DNA of 64,000 nucleotides from Stratiolaelaps scimitus (Eukaryota; Arthropoda; Arachnida; Mesostigmata; Laelapidae): positions 868,001-932,000 of the forward strand of contig JABWDB010000046.1 of NCBI GenBank assembly GCA_019614645.1, written 5' to 3'. Below the pieces are notes generated by a model. It searched no databases. It worked only from the letters and a program-made list of their open reading frames with translations, and was not told the DNA's origin. Numbering within the stretch: position 1 is the stretch's first letter; every line of letters starts with the position of its first letter. Positions 1 to 10,912 of the stretch are shown piece by piece. Made by a program: the position numbers and the translations under genes.

Positions 1-605
1 GCAGAGCATTTGTGAAATTCTTTTCCCTCTCTTTCTTCTAAATACGTATTTATACTTGTAAACAAATACACTCTGTATGCACATTGTTGAAGAATAGAGT
101 AGATGCCCAGCCTATCCGATTATTAGAATATATCATTTCTAGTGACACTCATACATCATCCGTTACCTTGAATTTATATATGTGAACAACAAATGCTCGC
201 TAGTGTGTCCGGAAAGTTTAATTTCATAAAACATCATGGTTACTACGAGGGATTCGATATGACGTTCTGAAAATGCGAACACTTTGGAGAAGATAACGAG
301 AGCTAATTCTGGAGCGGGAGTGGTGAGCAACAACAATGAACTGTTTATTGTGATGTCCTTCTACGTTGATTATCGCACACGCGTGATAATTAATCATACC
401 AACTATAGTTGAATCACAAGAATTATAATAATAATATCGAATGCTGAAAGTAATAATATATATTCTGATGTAAAGTATATATATATATATTGAAGCCACA
501 TATAGCCAAGTTCACCATTCATTAGTGTAATAATAATAATAACAGGAACGAGCTACCAAGACACACAAACCAACTGATATATATATATATATAAAAATAT
601 ATAAT

Positions 606-609
<4 letters not shown>

Positions 610-648
<39 letters not shown>
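610..648. repeat. (TA)n microsatellite, 39 bp
   Basis: Uninterrupted TA repeat next to shorter TAA/TA tracts. Confidence 0.95.
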
Positions 649-651
<3 letters not shown>

Positions 652-1313
652 ATGCTTAAAGAACAATAAAATACTCTACCTTATTGTGAGTTAATATAAG
701 AAATTATATTTTGAAGAAATAACGAAGCGTTCCCTAAATGAGCAAAGGTTGTCTTCTTTTATTTGTTCATTCACCGGATGATTTGTGCCGGCCCGTCCTT
801 AGCTCGTTTATTTCGGAGGGCAGAAAAGGTGGTATATATTTAAAATCATTCAACTATTAGATGCAGGTAACATTCTGTGGGTAAACGTAGCGGAGGAAAG
901 TTCTCTTTGTAGAGCCAATGCGCCAGAGGTAAAAACGCCACTTTTCTCTTAAAAGTCTGTCACACTGTTGGAAGTCGCACGCCGTACCTCAGGCGGAGGT
1001 TCGTACCAGCAGTTGGAGATACCAACGTGAGACAGCTTATACACAGGGTATACAACAGTTATAACTCAGTCGAAATGACGCTGTAATGATTTAACATAAG
1101 GATGCCGTCTTTCTCCACAAGAGTCAATTTTTAAGTGAATTTTATATGGGAATCCGGCCACGTTGTTTGCTATGAATGTTTGACCAGCTGAGGTGACCCC
1201 AACACGGCAAGGGCTCGTCAATACAGTTCTAGCAATAGTCTAGCATAGTCGTTTTAGAAATCGCTTGATTTGTTCAAATTGATAAAATAGAATACAGCGC
1301 TTTGGCTTATTAA

Positions 1314-1360
1314 GAGAACTGCAGTTTTTTTTTTACAATGCTTAAATTCTCGTCACCGCG
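1314..1360 (+). repeat. dispersed repeat family 2, copy a
   Basis: The order GAACTGCAGTTT, AATGCT, AA(G/A)TTCTC recurs at 24022-24060 and 28580-28640. Short and of unknown origin. Confidence 0.4.
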
Positions 1361-1557
1361 GATGGTATTGGCAATCTGCTTTGAGCAGCTGTGCATGGCA
1401 ACTTACCGTATTTATATTATTTGTATATTTTGGGACATGTCCGGCCGGATTAGATTCCAGGTAACGAGTTGACGCATATTGCTTTCTCTTTTGATCTATT
1501 TTTCTTACGCAAACAACGTAAATAAGGACATCACACACATTGTGGTTATTTTGAAAT

Positions 1558-1563
1558 TTTATT
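1558..1563 (-). terminator. candidate polyadenylation signal of the globin gene
   Basis: An AATAAA hexamer on the minus strand lies about 390 bp beyond the globin stop codon. It is the first canonical signal I noticed downstream; a transcript end would be needed to confirm it. Confidence 0.35.
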
Positions 1564-1950
1564 AGGGCAACTAATAATCGTGGTACGGTAAATGTTCATA
1601 TATATTGTCTACCGGTCTCTCTTATTGGGTGCCCACCAAAACTCGCCTTTGAATACGGTCTTGTAGACGGTGTATCAGCTATAATTCATCCGTTTGTTCT
1701 TGTGGTTTATATATATATATATATATATATTAAGAACAGTTATGACTCAGATCGAACAACTCCTATAATTTTTAATGATATATTTGCCGAGAAAATCTTC
1801 TACGATGCAGGATCAGCACTCAAATATGAGACAGAGTTGTTAACTAGCACGGTTGTCCCGGTTGATTTTCGTCGTAAGTGAAAAAATTGATAAGGATGTA
1901 TGCGGATGAAGAATTGTCGCAAATACTTTCGGTCGTACAGCCTGCACTAA

Positions 1951-4481
1951 TTACTTGAGGTTAATCTCTACAAGAGCGTTAAAGATTTCGAACGCGTGGA
2001 CCCACGCCTTCAGATCGTCATCGCTGAGATTAGGTGCTAAGTACTCTGCAATCACTCCTTGGAGACTCTGGAACATTTACAAAGAAAGCAAAGAAAAGGA
2101 AATTGACAATGAAATGAATACTATATGTTTTATAACTTGGAAATAACAGAAGTATAGCAATAATCTCTCACGCACCTCCAAGCAAAAAATGGTTTTAAAA
2201 ATACAACTACTATCTAAAACTCACGAACTCTGAGTTATATTGAACCTAAACCTTGTATAATATCAAAATATAGGTGTTATCTTTTTTTCAGTCCCTTTGG
2301 GAAGGGACTCTTAAATCGTCTCGGTTCAACGCCTTGCTAATAAAATCCTATGTATTCAGCTTAATTAATAAGCTAAAACCTTGGACATTTCCCACTCTTT
2401 AATTAGATCTTCGGTCCGAAGATAGACAGTATTGTATACGTCATATATGATAGCTTACCTTATAGTTCTCAAGAGTGACTCCGCGGGGGATGTGATTGTG
2501 AACCTGTTTTGCCACAATCGCCTGCGCAACATCATCATCGTCAAGCTGGGAAATGATTGAAGACACGGCAAAAACAACAGAGAGAGCGTGTGCGATAAAC
2601 TTCGAATTAGTGCTCAGCTCGTCAATGGGGACGTCAGCAAAGGCGGCGAATTTCTTCTGCTGTTCTGGAAACTTTTTGAAGAAACTGAAAGAAAAAACGT
2701 TGCCATATTTAAGGTCAACTTTAAGTTAAATAGCCAAACGATTTATTATAATATATTAAACGTTACAATAGGTCGTTACAATAGTTAAATATGATAATCG
2801 AATAGCCGTCTGAACTGCCTCAGAGGAGGAGAATGCCTTCCATGAGACTACAATTTGCAACATCTTCGAATTTTGGGGTCAGTAAATTTGAATGTTAGAC
2901 TCGGTGTTCCTGTCTCGTGACGAGAGAGCGTCATAATGTGAACTACTTACTGATTCGACAATTAACTCATTCAGTACGCGCGTATATTTCATTGACAAAA
3001 ATTAGTTCTAGTGTACAGCTAATTAGGTTAGGCTTTTGCAATGTTAAATGATAGAGATACGAGAGACACTTGCGGTTGCGAATAGTATAATTACTACGAC
3101 CTTCTGCTAAAGAAAACCAAGTTCCGTTTGGTATTGATGAAAAATAATAAATATGTGGGTATTTGAATATGTGATTGAAGTACGTCTCGAGCGGGCTAAA
3201 AATGCTTTAGAATTTATGAAAGCATCCAAGCTGTGCCTTGAAGCTATACGTTGCTTTAGGTATGTGCATGAGACCCTGCGATGTCTAAGCGTACACCAGC
3301 GCCAAGGATGATCAACCCTCGAAATTTAATAAAATTAAGTAATATCTTAGGAATATGCTAACACAAGCATCTCTATTGGCCCCAACTGTGAGTGTTCCAA
3401 GTCATCCATTATATTATACTGCTGTGGTGTGATTTCGGACAAGCTTCGAATGATATTTCATCTGATATCTCGCTATGTTTATCTGTGGGCTGGCTGAGCA
3501 ATAAAGTAGTTAATTATTGGTGGACAGTCGCTCTCCTCAAGCGATCAATCCGTAACAGCCTGCAAATCGATGGATCAAGGTCGTGCTCCGTATTGCTCGT
3601 CCATAGAGATTCCATTGTTCTATTGCACTATCACTCAATGGTATCCGTGTTTCTAACGTGGGGGGGGATTATCTCTATACAGGTTGTAAATAGGAAGCTT
3701 GACGTCGATACTGTGTCTACCGTATCTGCTCTGTATGCGAGAGGCAGACAACCGATGTTATTCGGCTTTGTTTTGGAGATTAATATCTCGTTTTTAAACT
3801 TTGAGAGGGACGATGAGATGAAAGATATGATCTCCCGCTATCGTATAAGCTATGTCTAAACATGGAAATGTGTAATCGAAGCCATTTGAGAAAGTAACGT
3901 TGTCAAATACGACGATTTCAAGTGGCCGCACTATTGCGCTGTATAACTTTCCCCACAGGATCGTCGCAATAGCCGCGAGCGCTGCTAACATCACTATCAT
4001 AGAAGAAACAGCTAATTAACAGAATCTCAATGTTGCTTATTATATTTTTTTGCTTTTACTTGTAGGACTTCCAGTGGGTAACTGGGTCTCGAAGATTTTT
4101 TTCGAACGTGTATATGCGCAAACGATTAACGATTCTGCTCAGAGGACCCAATCATTCGATACAATACAGACGTCAACGTGTGTTCCAGGAGTCGTCTTGA
4201 TTCCGCTCCCCAACGTCGTCGCTTTCTGCGCGGACGAAGACAAGCGAGTAGTAGGTCCCTTTATTTCTAGAAAAAAACTCCACTGGTACACCTGGCCTTA
4301 GAGCCCCGCGTACGCTTCGGGTCGAAGTTCTCTGCATTCTGTTTTGAGTATTTATGGTCACTCACCTCAACAGGATGGCGATGGCATTCTTTTTCGTTTC
4401 CATCTTAACCAGACCCCAACTGTCCTTGAGCAGACGTTTCTCCTCAGCGTTAAGCGCAGCGACGCTACCTGCTTGGCCCAT
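1951..4481 (-). CDS. globin, three exons, complete, predicted N-myristoylated
   Basis: Haem-binding globin of 152 residues. Coding exons on the minus strand are 4481-4366, 2684-2459 and 2067-1951 (TAA at 1953-1951). The introns (1681 and 391 bp) have GT..AG borders, are in phase 2 and phase 0, and fall at the classical B12.2 and G7.0 globin positions. The A helix reads EKRLLKDSWGLVK. Key residues are the CD1 Phe near residue 51 (KKFAAF), distal E7 His71 in FIAHAL, proximal F8 His103 in HIPRGV, and an H helix ending VEINLK. The start was chosen at the ATG at 4481, although the frame stays open upstream without an ATG that I could confirm. It gives MGQAGS, a Gly2/Ser6 myristoylation-type signal known from membrane-bound animal globins (globin X-like and some crustacean globins). 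What is seen: exons, motifs and splice sites. What is inferred: membrane attachment and a redox or signalling role rather than oxygen transport. Confidence 0.93.
3794..4000 (-). other. open reading frame inside globin intron 1, doubtful
   Basis: A 68-codon frame with a true ATG at 4000 and a hydrophobic N-terminus (MIVMLAALAAIATILWG). It sits on the globin strand within intron 1. Hydrophobic starts of this length arise by chance in AT-rich DNA, and no family is recognised. Confidence 0.12.
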
Positions 4482-5073
4482 GTTGCTGTAGATGTCACTG
4501 AGGCACTCGTCTGAGTTGACTCCAAAAAAATACGCGAGCGACGAATGTCTACGAATCGAGGTACAAATCTGCCTTTGCTTCTGCCGAAGAAGGGATGCGG
4601 TGTCGCGTCCGCAGAAATATCGACGTATCGCCAACAGAGAGACAGCAGAGGACAGAGTATAATGAATACCCAGCGTTCAGGTCTACATATACTCGCTGTG
4701 GTGACAGCCGAAGCTGAAGGCGAGGAGAGGCCAGCTCAGAGGAAACCAAAGAAAGATTCAAGCTGGCCGAATATGAGGCAAAGGTCTGAAGAAGCCACAG
4801 AACAGATGACGACCAGAACTACAGCAACAGGTGACTACCGAAGTAAAAGAGATGTTCGTTTCCTATTAATCCCCTGTCCCCGTATCCAGGCCTACGTTCT
4901 AGTCCTTTAAAATCTTATTCATAAGCTTTAACTGTACAGCACTAACCTGTTGCTAGTGTATTTGTGTATGCGTACGTCTCTCGCTCTCTCTTGATCACTG
5001 TGCTTCCTGTAACACTCTATTTTAACTGCTCTCGCGTGAAAGTCGCCAAGAGTCAAGCTCGATGAAAGAACAC

Positions 5074-5358
5074 TCAACGGCGATTTTCATTGAAGGACAG
5101 TGGGCTGCCGACAACAGGCCGATGCGTGCTGGCACCGCCGCCACCGCCATCGGCAAAGCTCTGGGAGAGAGGATTTCTCTTAAGGCGGGATGTTGTTACG
5201 TCGATTAGGAAAGGGAACGCCGGCCCGCCGGTCAACGATGACGTTGGTGAACAACAAGGAGGCATTCGATATATTGTCACTTCGGTCGGCTGAACTGTGG
5301 GCTGAATCTTCGCATTGAAAGTCCATTTACGCGGGTGGTACTGGCGAGCGTCGGCCAT
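5074..5358 (-). CDS. small single-exon ORF upstream of globin, 94 residues, unrecognised
   Basis: A frame from an ATG at 5358 to TGA at 5074 in a GC-rich patch about 600 bp upstream of the globin start, on the same strand. The start context (AAAATGGCC) is strong. The protein begins MADARQYHPRKWTFN, has a short Gly run in its last third and ends SFNENRR; no domain or signal peptide is evident. It could be a separate small gene, an upstream exon or reading frame of the globin transcript, or a chance frame in a GC-rich promoter. The plus strand is also open here (5090-5293), which weakens the case. Confidence 0.28.
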   Translation of the reverse strand: MADARQYHPRKWTFNAKIQPTVQPTEVTIYRMPPCCSPTSSLTGGPAFPFLIDVTTSRLKRNPLSQSFADGGGGGASTHRPVVGSPLSFNENRR

Positions 5359-5916
5359 TTTTAGGATGGTGGTGGCGGGTTTTGGTAACGAATGCGTGCC
5401 TAAAAGACAATATATAGAAACATGAGTGGCTGATATCAGTCCGAGTATGCTCAAGTTAGCTGATGTTGATTCATGGTATATGTTTGTTCGCAAATTGCAA
5501 AGACCACATTTTTTCCTTGAGCAATCTTAATTGCGCTCAAGCGAACGTGTCTGGGTGTGTGTGTGTGTGTGTGTAGATTCTTTTTTATGTATAAGCCTGT
5601 GTATTCTAGCCACTCAGGGAAAATACGTCTATATGCTTAGTAATCAGCTGTGGGTCTTCCTGGTCAAGAATGGCTCCACTTTACACCCACGACCACCGGT
5701 GATCGATCAAACGGCATCGCATTACAAGTACAAGGCAGGGGCAAATTATTTGCAGTAGCAGGTGTCTATGTCTCATAGGAGAGATGATTGCCGCGACGAA
5801 TATGTGATGCTCCTTTTCAAATTGGTAGAGAGGCTGAAATATTATTAACGCTGTTTGAACTCAAGTGCGCGCATAATCCCGCAATTCTATTAATTATATG
5901 CAATTCAGCGAATGCG

Positions 5917-5950
<34 letters not shown>

Positions 5951-6785
5951 TTAACAATTTTCATGAAATTGTTATCTTTGATTTTCTTCCACACACATGC
6001 CATAGCGCGTTTTCTAAATATAATCGAAACAATAAAAGTACAAAAAAGTTATGTTAGAAGACTTCTAATTTTGCTAACAGTTTGTTCCATACCAAGATCT
6101 TGAGTAACGTGCAACGTGCTCTGATATAACTTACAGGGTGTTTTCTTATTTATCTATTGTGGGTCGCATTAACATACCAAGATCCATCACACAATATACA
6201 TGCACATGGTGTGCGGTTGTGAAGGTAAGGTTTCAAGTTGATCGGAAGACATAGGCCTGATGACCTGAGGTTGAAATTCACTCCCAAACGCGGAGTGATT
6301 ATTAATACAAGCGCGATTCATGACCGATCTCACCTTCTCTTCTGATTAATCCCTCTGAAAGTGTTTTGTGGTCCGTTGAAACACAGGCTGACGACAACGA
6401 TTCGCTTTTCAACATTCTGTTATATCATACCCCGTTCCTTGAGCCAATCTGGATATTGTACAGGTTATATCTTCTTAATTATTTGTGTAAAATTGTTTTA
6501 CCTGTATCTTTCTTTACGCTTTAATATTTGGCTATTTTTAGGCAATAATTGATTAATTTATATATTGTCCTTGCGACTTGACACTATATTATACATATAA
6601 GCACTTGTGGCGACCATACATTCTTCGAATCTCGATACTTAATCAAGTGCGTGCACTAGATAATGAATAAGTAGCCTTAAAAACGGGACAACTAATGCTG
6701 ATTTCGTAGAGCCTTATCTTGCAAGTGTCCGTAGCTAAACGCCCGAATAATTGCGCATAACTACTTCTACGATTGTGATCATGAT
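5359..6785. other. AT-rich intergenic, microsatellites only
   Basis: Holds a (GT)n tract near 5556-5574 and a (TA)n tract near 5921-5947. No gene-like frame was seen. Confidence 0.5.
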
Positions 6786-7420
6786 TATCAGCGCAGGAGT
6801 ATGGCAGGAGTCGCATTGTGTGGAGCCATAATTAATAATAATAATAATTCAAGCCTATCCGATATACGGCGCTGTCGACGCCGTGGACAGAGCAGTGCTT
6901 CTGGAAGCGGATCGCGTTCTGACCGTTCGTTCGAGCTCCTGTGTGTGCTGTACGTCGGTACTGTTCGATTGTTGGCGCGAGAGACTGCGCGTTCGCGGAA
7001 GAGACCACCATTGGGGACTCGGAGCTCGTTCGTACAGTTATTATTATTATTATTATTATTATTATCGGAGCAGTCGAACAGTGACGGCATTGATTGCCAC
7101 ATTGACTCATCTGCGTACTCGCCTCCTCACTCGATAGGTCTCATTGTCGCGGTATCGCGCTGACACCACTGAACGTCGATATTGTGGACCACATATACAT
7201 TACACTTATATGTATACATAAATCGATTTTATTTCACACACTTCTGTGTAAATATAATAATAGCATTCATTATTGTAATTAAAAGTGAGAGTCTACCTGC
7301 TGCAAGGGGAACTGTATAAGACAATTTCGAATTCTGCATCTGCGGTGGACTCGACAGAATCGAATGTGACTGGGTGCCGCCGCCGCCGATGATGTTTCGG
7401 CGCACCGCAACCACGATCGG
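6786..7420. promoter_or_regulatory. GC-rich island, possible promoter or first exon, strand unresolved
   Basis: This stretch is richer in GC and CpG than its surroundings and carries Arg/Ser-rich frames on both strands. On the plus strand, an ATG at 6801 opens 120 codons that include a (TTA)n Leu run at about 7038-7064. Low complexity and openness on both strands suggest a promoter or untranslated first exon rather than a settled coding region. Confidence 0.22.
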
Positions 7421-8540
7421 TTCTAGATTACGCCAAGGTCACAGCTGCCACTCGTCACGTCCATTGACGTCGCATCTATACGATCGGTCGTTGAGTTTCA
7501 GGTCACAAATGCTAATTACATGGTTCGAAAATGTACAAAGATCCCGCTGCTGGTGAAGTCATGCTTTGTCATGCCGAGTTTGGCTGTCTCAGCCAAGCCA
7601 ACCACCATGTAATCATGTAAATACCATAATAAAACTCTATCCATAACCTGACACCCGTTAAGGTTCACCGTTGTGCGAAATGTGTTCTAATTCTATAAAT
7701 CTAAAGCCCGTCTACGAACAACCAAAGAGGCAGTTCGTCAGCAGCAATTGTCCATTATGATACACCCTGTTGACGGCCGTCATTACGCCGCACTTCGCGT
7801 CGCACAGAAATGATGATGCGCACACGCCTGGCCACAAAACAAGCCCACTCTCCTTGTTTTCCATACGTGGGCTCTCGTCAAGCTACAACCCTTCCACGTC
7901 GAATGAAACACGTGATTCACGTAGCAGAGGTTTCAGTGCATCTCTTCGAGGATGTTCTGCCCTACAGAACGTTACTAAATCACTCTGTACGTGTTAATTT
8001 TTGATTATTATTGAGTATTTGACGTTGTATATCGTCAACCCAATGAATCGTAACTGAGGATAAAGAAAACTCTCTCTCTCTCTCTATCTATCTCTGTCGC
8101 TCTTGTTTCCCTACCTAATCTTTAGGTATAACTACGACGACTGAGGATGGGCAATGTCCGAATCGCTCGAGGGAGCACTCGACTATGCCACTTCACCAGC
8201 ATCTAACTGGACACCATTGGACTATTTATTATGTGTGCTGATATTTAGTTTCTGCTTCGAATATGTTGAATCTTACAGTGGTATATTCTGTTTTATTGGT
8301 AAATAACATCTCATTGCTTTTACTAGACCCTCTTACCATCGCTTTCACTCGATCTCATTCGATATCGGAGACATGACGTAGACGGAGCATAGTGCACTCG
8401 TTCGTTGTGAATACAGATGAGTAGAATAGGGTGAAGCAATCTAACATAATTGAACAACGTATTTCAAGAAAAAGAAAAAGGAGATCTATGCCAGAATCGT
8501 GTTCAAGTATCATAGCCGGAAATCGACTCGCAGCTCTAGT
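7421..8540. other. intergenic, nothing recognised
   Basis: Mixed-composition sequence with a short CT/CTAT microsatellite near 8071-8093. No supported gene. Confidence 0.5.
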
Positions 8541-8547
8541 AAATCCA

Positions 8548-8553
8548 TTATTA

Positions 8554-8633
<80 letters not shown>

Positions 8634-8657
8634 TATTATTATTATTATTATTATTAT
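8548..8657. repeat. long (TTA)n microsatellite
   Basis: About 110 bp of almost uninterrupted TTA/ATT triplets, with one slipped unit near 8631. It is the longest trinucleotide array in the window. The Leu or Tyr runs it encodes in different frames are not evidence of a protein. Confidence 0.95.
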
Positions 8658-8966
8658 CAACTAATCAATCAATTTCATATAGGTAGCAATCCAACGAGAC
8701 ATTGAGACGAGCTTGATCGACTAAACCCGGTATCTCAAATACTGTCACACTATGCAATCCGCCGCTCTCACTATTGCCTATGGAGGATATTCGAGTCCCA
8801 TGAACCTGACGACAATTCGTTTTCTGATAGATGTGGACAACCTTGCAAGATATATATATATATATATATATACTTATATATCAACTCTTACTTTGTCCGC
8901 TCATATTGTCAATATGTATACACTCTACTCTATATTCCGTCAAGTTGTTCTATTATATATTATATA

Positions 8967-9203
8967 TGGCGAGGCCTAAATCAACTCAGACGCTTGGCTT
9001 TCTTGTTCAGCCTATAAATGATCCGCAGCAGAGCAGCAGTGGAGAGTATGAGGGAAGTTGTAAATTTTCACCGATCGAAACCTACAGATGGCATGCACCG
9101 CAGGTGGACACTACGGTATCGCTTTCTCAAAACGATGGGCCTCGTGCAAAAGCCGCACCCGTGCTGCCTGCCTGGAACCAACTCGCTGCACTGTCTTCAT
9201 GAT
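8967..9203 (+). CDS. small ORF, 78 residues, unrecognised, doubtful
   Basis: An ATG at 8967 opens a frame to TGA at 9201-9203. It begins MARPKSTQTLGFLVQ, is Pro/Gln/Ser-rich and ends WNQLAALSS, with balanced polar composition unlike the microsatellite frames next to it. An acceptor-like TTCTTGTTCAG lies inside it near 9010 and a donor-like CAG/GTGGAC near 9104, so it could instead be part of an internal exon of an unseen gene. No family is recognised. Confidence 0.2.
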
Positions 9204-10700
9204 TCGCTACTCTGCAATGCTCATCTTGCTTAGCGATAGTTCGCCCCATGAACGAGGTGGCCAAATTAAGTAATGGCGCAGGAGGAAGAAATCCCAGAGA
9301 GAGAGAGAGAGACAGAGGGAGGGACGTGTCTCTCAGCTCTAATTACGAAACAGTGGCAAAGTCTTGCGTCATCGGGCGGAAAGGGGAGCCCCTGGAACTA
9401 GCGCATTCGCGTGGACGCTGCCGGGCGACGACAAAGGCGGAATCGACTGAACAAGTAGAATGGCGTATTCAAACGGGGAACGCTCCATGAGGCGTTTTTC
9501 ACTAAAATAACAATGTGGTCGTTGAAGACAGCTGGCTACGACAGTTATTCATAATTAGGTAACGCGGCCGAATAGGCGCGTCGGGTCATTATATTTTTAT
9601 TATTATTACTATCTGCATCACTTAGCGCTTAAGTGCCCTGTATGTTTCTGGTAGACGAGGATAGAACCGTTGTCGTCATCCCAGATGCGTTTGAAATAGC
9701 CGTATCAAACATGCCGGCGGGTTCTCATGGCCGAATGATTATTCTCATTTTTGTTTATTACCAACTCAGGTAAAATCAGGTACGATTCGGATTTTTTTAT
9801 AGGAGGTAATTCGTTTGATATGGTTTTTCCTTTGTAAAAAGATCCCCCGTGTGCTCCCTCGCGATAATTGTCTCGTTGCAAATCAATGTTGATTGGATTA
9901 TTAAATTTCAACCATTTTTTAACAACACTATATTCGATCATATGTCACAAATTGAATAATGAAATTTAAATACAATTTTTTAAGAAATCCAATAAAAAAA
10001 CATTCAAATATTTCGACTTCTTGCAAAAATTTGATTTTATCCCTGTTGTGTCGAGGATATAGGTGCATTAAATACTTTATCTGATTTTTAATGTTATAAA
10101 CCTACTTCACTACTTATGACGTAAAGCTGTTCCTATACATACTACAATAAAATGTTCGGTTACCTTTCGTTGGGATGATGCTACGCCACGGGCGAGTTTC
10201 CGTATCTCATTATGCTACTAATGTTTCCAATCATGTCCAAAGATGTTGAACACAAATCAGTATTTTTTTCAAATTTTACATATACAGGTATATATATATA
10301 TCACTGGACCTGCGTACCTGTCGAAGATCGATCTCATGTCGAAAATAGAAAAATAATACTTTTAAATACAATGTTAACTGTACAATGTTAATGTAATGAA
10401 GACTAAACGATGATTTCCTCTAGTTACGCCCGGGGGCAATCATCGCTCGAAAAATCGTTAGAGCCATTTTCAAAGTCGTTGGCACTTTTGTACATAAAAT
10501 AACAAAATATGTATATATAAATAAATATATATATATATATTTAGCAGGCTTTCGAGGATACGATAGGATATATATATATATACATATTGTCGTTGTAAAT
10601 CCTCGTGTGAGAAATAATCATAGTAATTTCTATAGCTGTGATATATTACGGCGATTGTATTAATTGCATACTTCTCTTGAATAGCTACCTCTCTGGCTTA
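9204..10700. other. intergenic, nothing recognised
   Basis: A GC-richer patch to about 9490 with a (GA)n tract at 9296-9312, then AT-rich sequence with several short (TA)n tracts. No supported gene. Confidence 0.5.
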
Positions 10701-10704
10701 TCTA

Positions 10705-10912
10705 TGAAAGGATAACCTCACCCACTCTGCCAATAAATCCAAAGAGGTTTTCGGGCTGACTCTCAGCCAACATTTAACGTCCACGGTGCCACTGCTTCGT
10801 AAGACGGACCCCTTTAAATGCAAGTGTACAAGGGTGGGGATCGAACCGGTGGACACACGGGTCTCCTCCGATTGCAAGGCGCACACGAATTCCCCGCGGC
10901 ACCGGGCTCGAC
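10705..10912 (-). mobile_element. tRNA-derived SINE, copy 2
   Basis: Read on the minus strand it starts with a GAGCCCGGTG-like head, carries GGTTCGATCCCC (Pol III B-box) at about 10838-10849 and runs through CATTTAAAGGGG into a 3' body. The same order occurs in the copies at 49.7 and 56.2 kb. The A-box is degraded here. Confidence 0.65.

Larger units (their letters stand above)
1..1550. other. AT-rich sequence, no gene seen
   Basis: Contains (TA)n tracts, the largest at about 610-648, and one copy of a small dispersed repeat near 1314-1360. No reading frame with coding character was recognised. Confidence 0.6.

Noticed and set aside
3392..3859. 155-codon plus-strand frame within globin intron 1
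   Set aside because: Hydrophobic, erratic composition and no splice or family signal; long chance frame.
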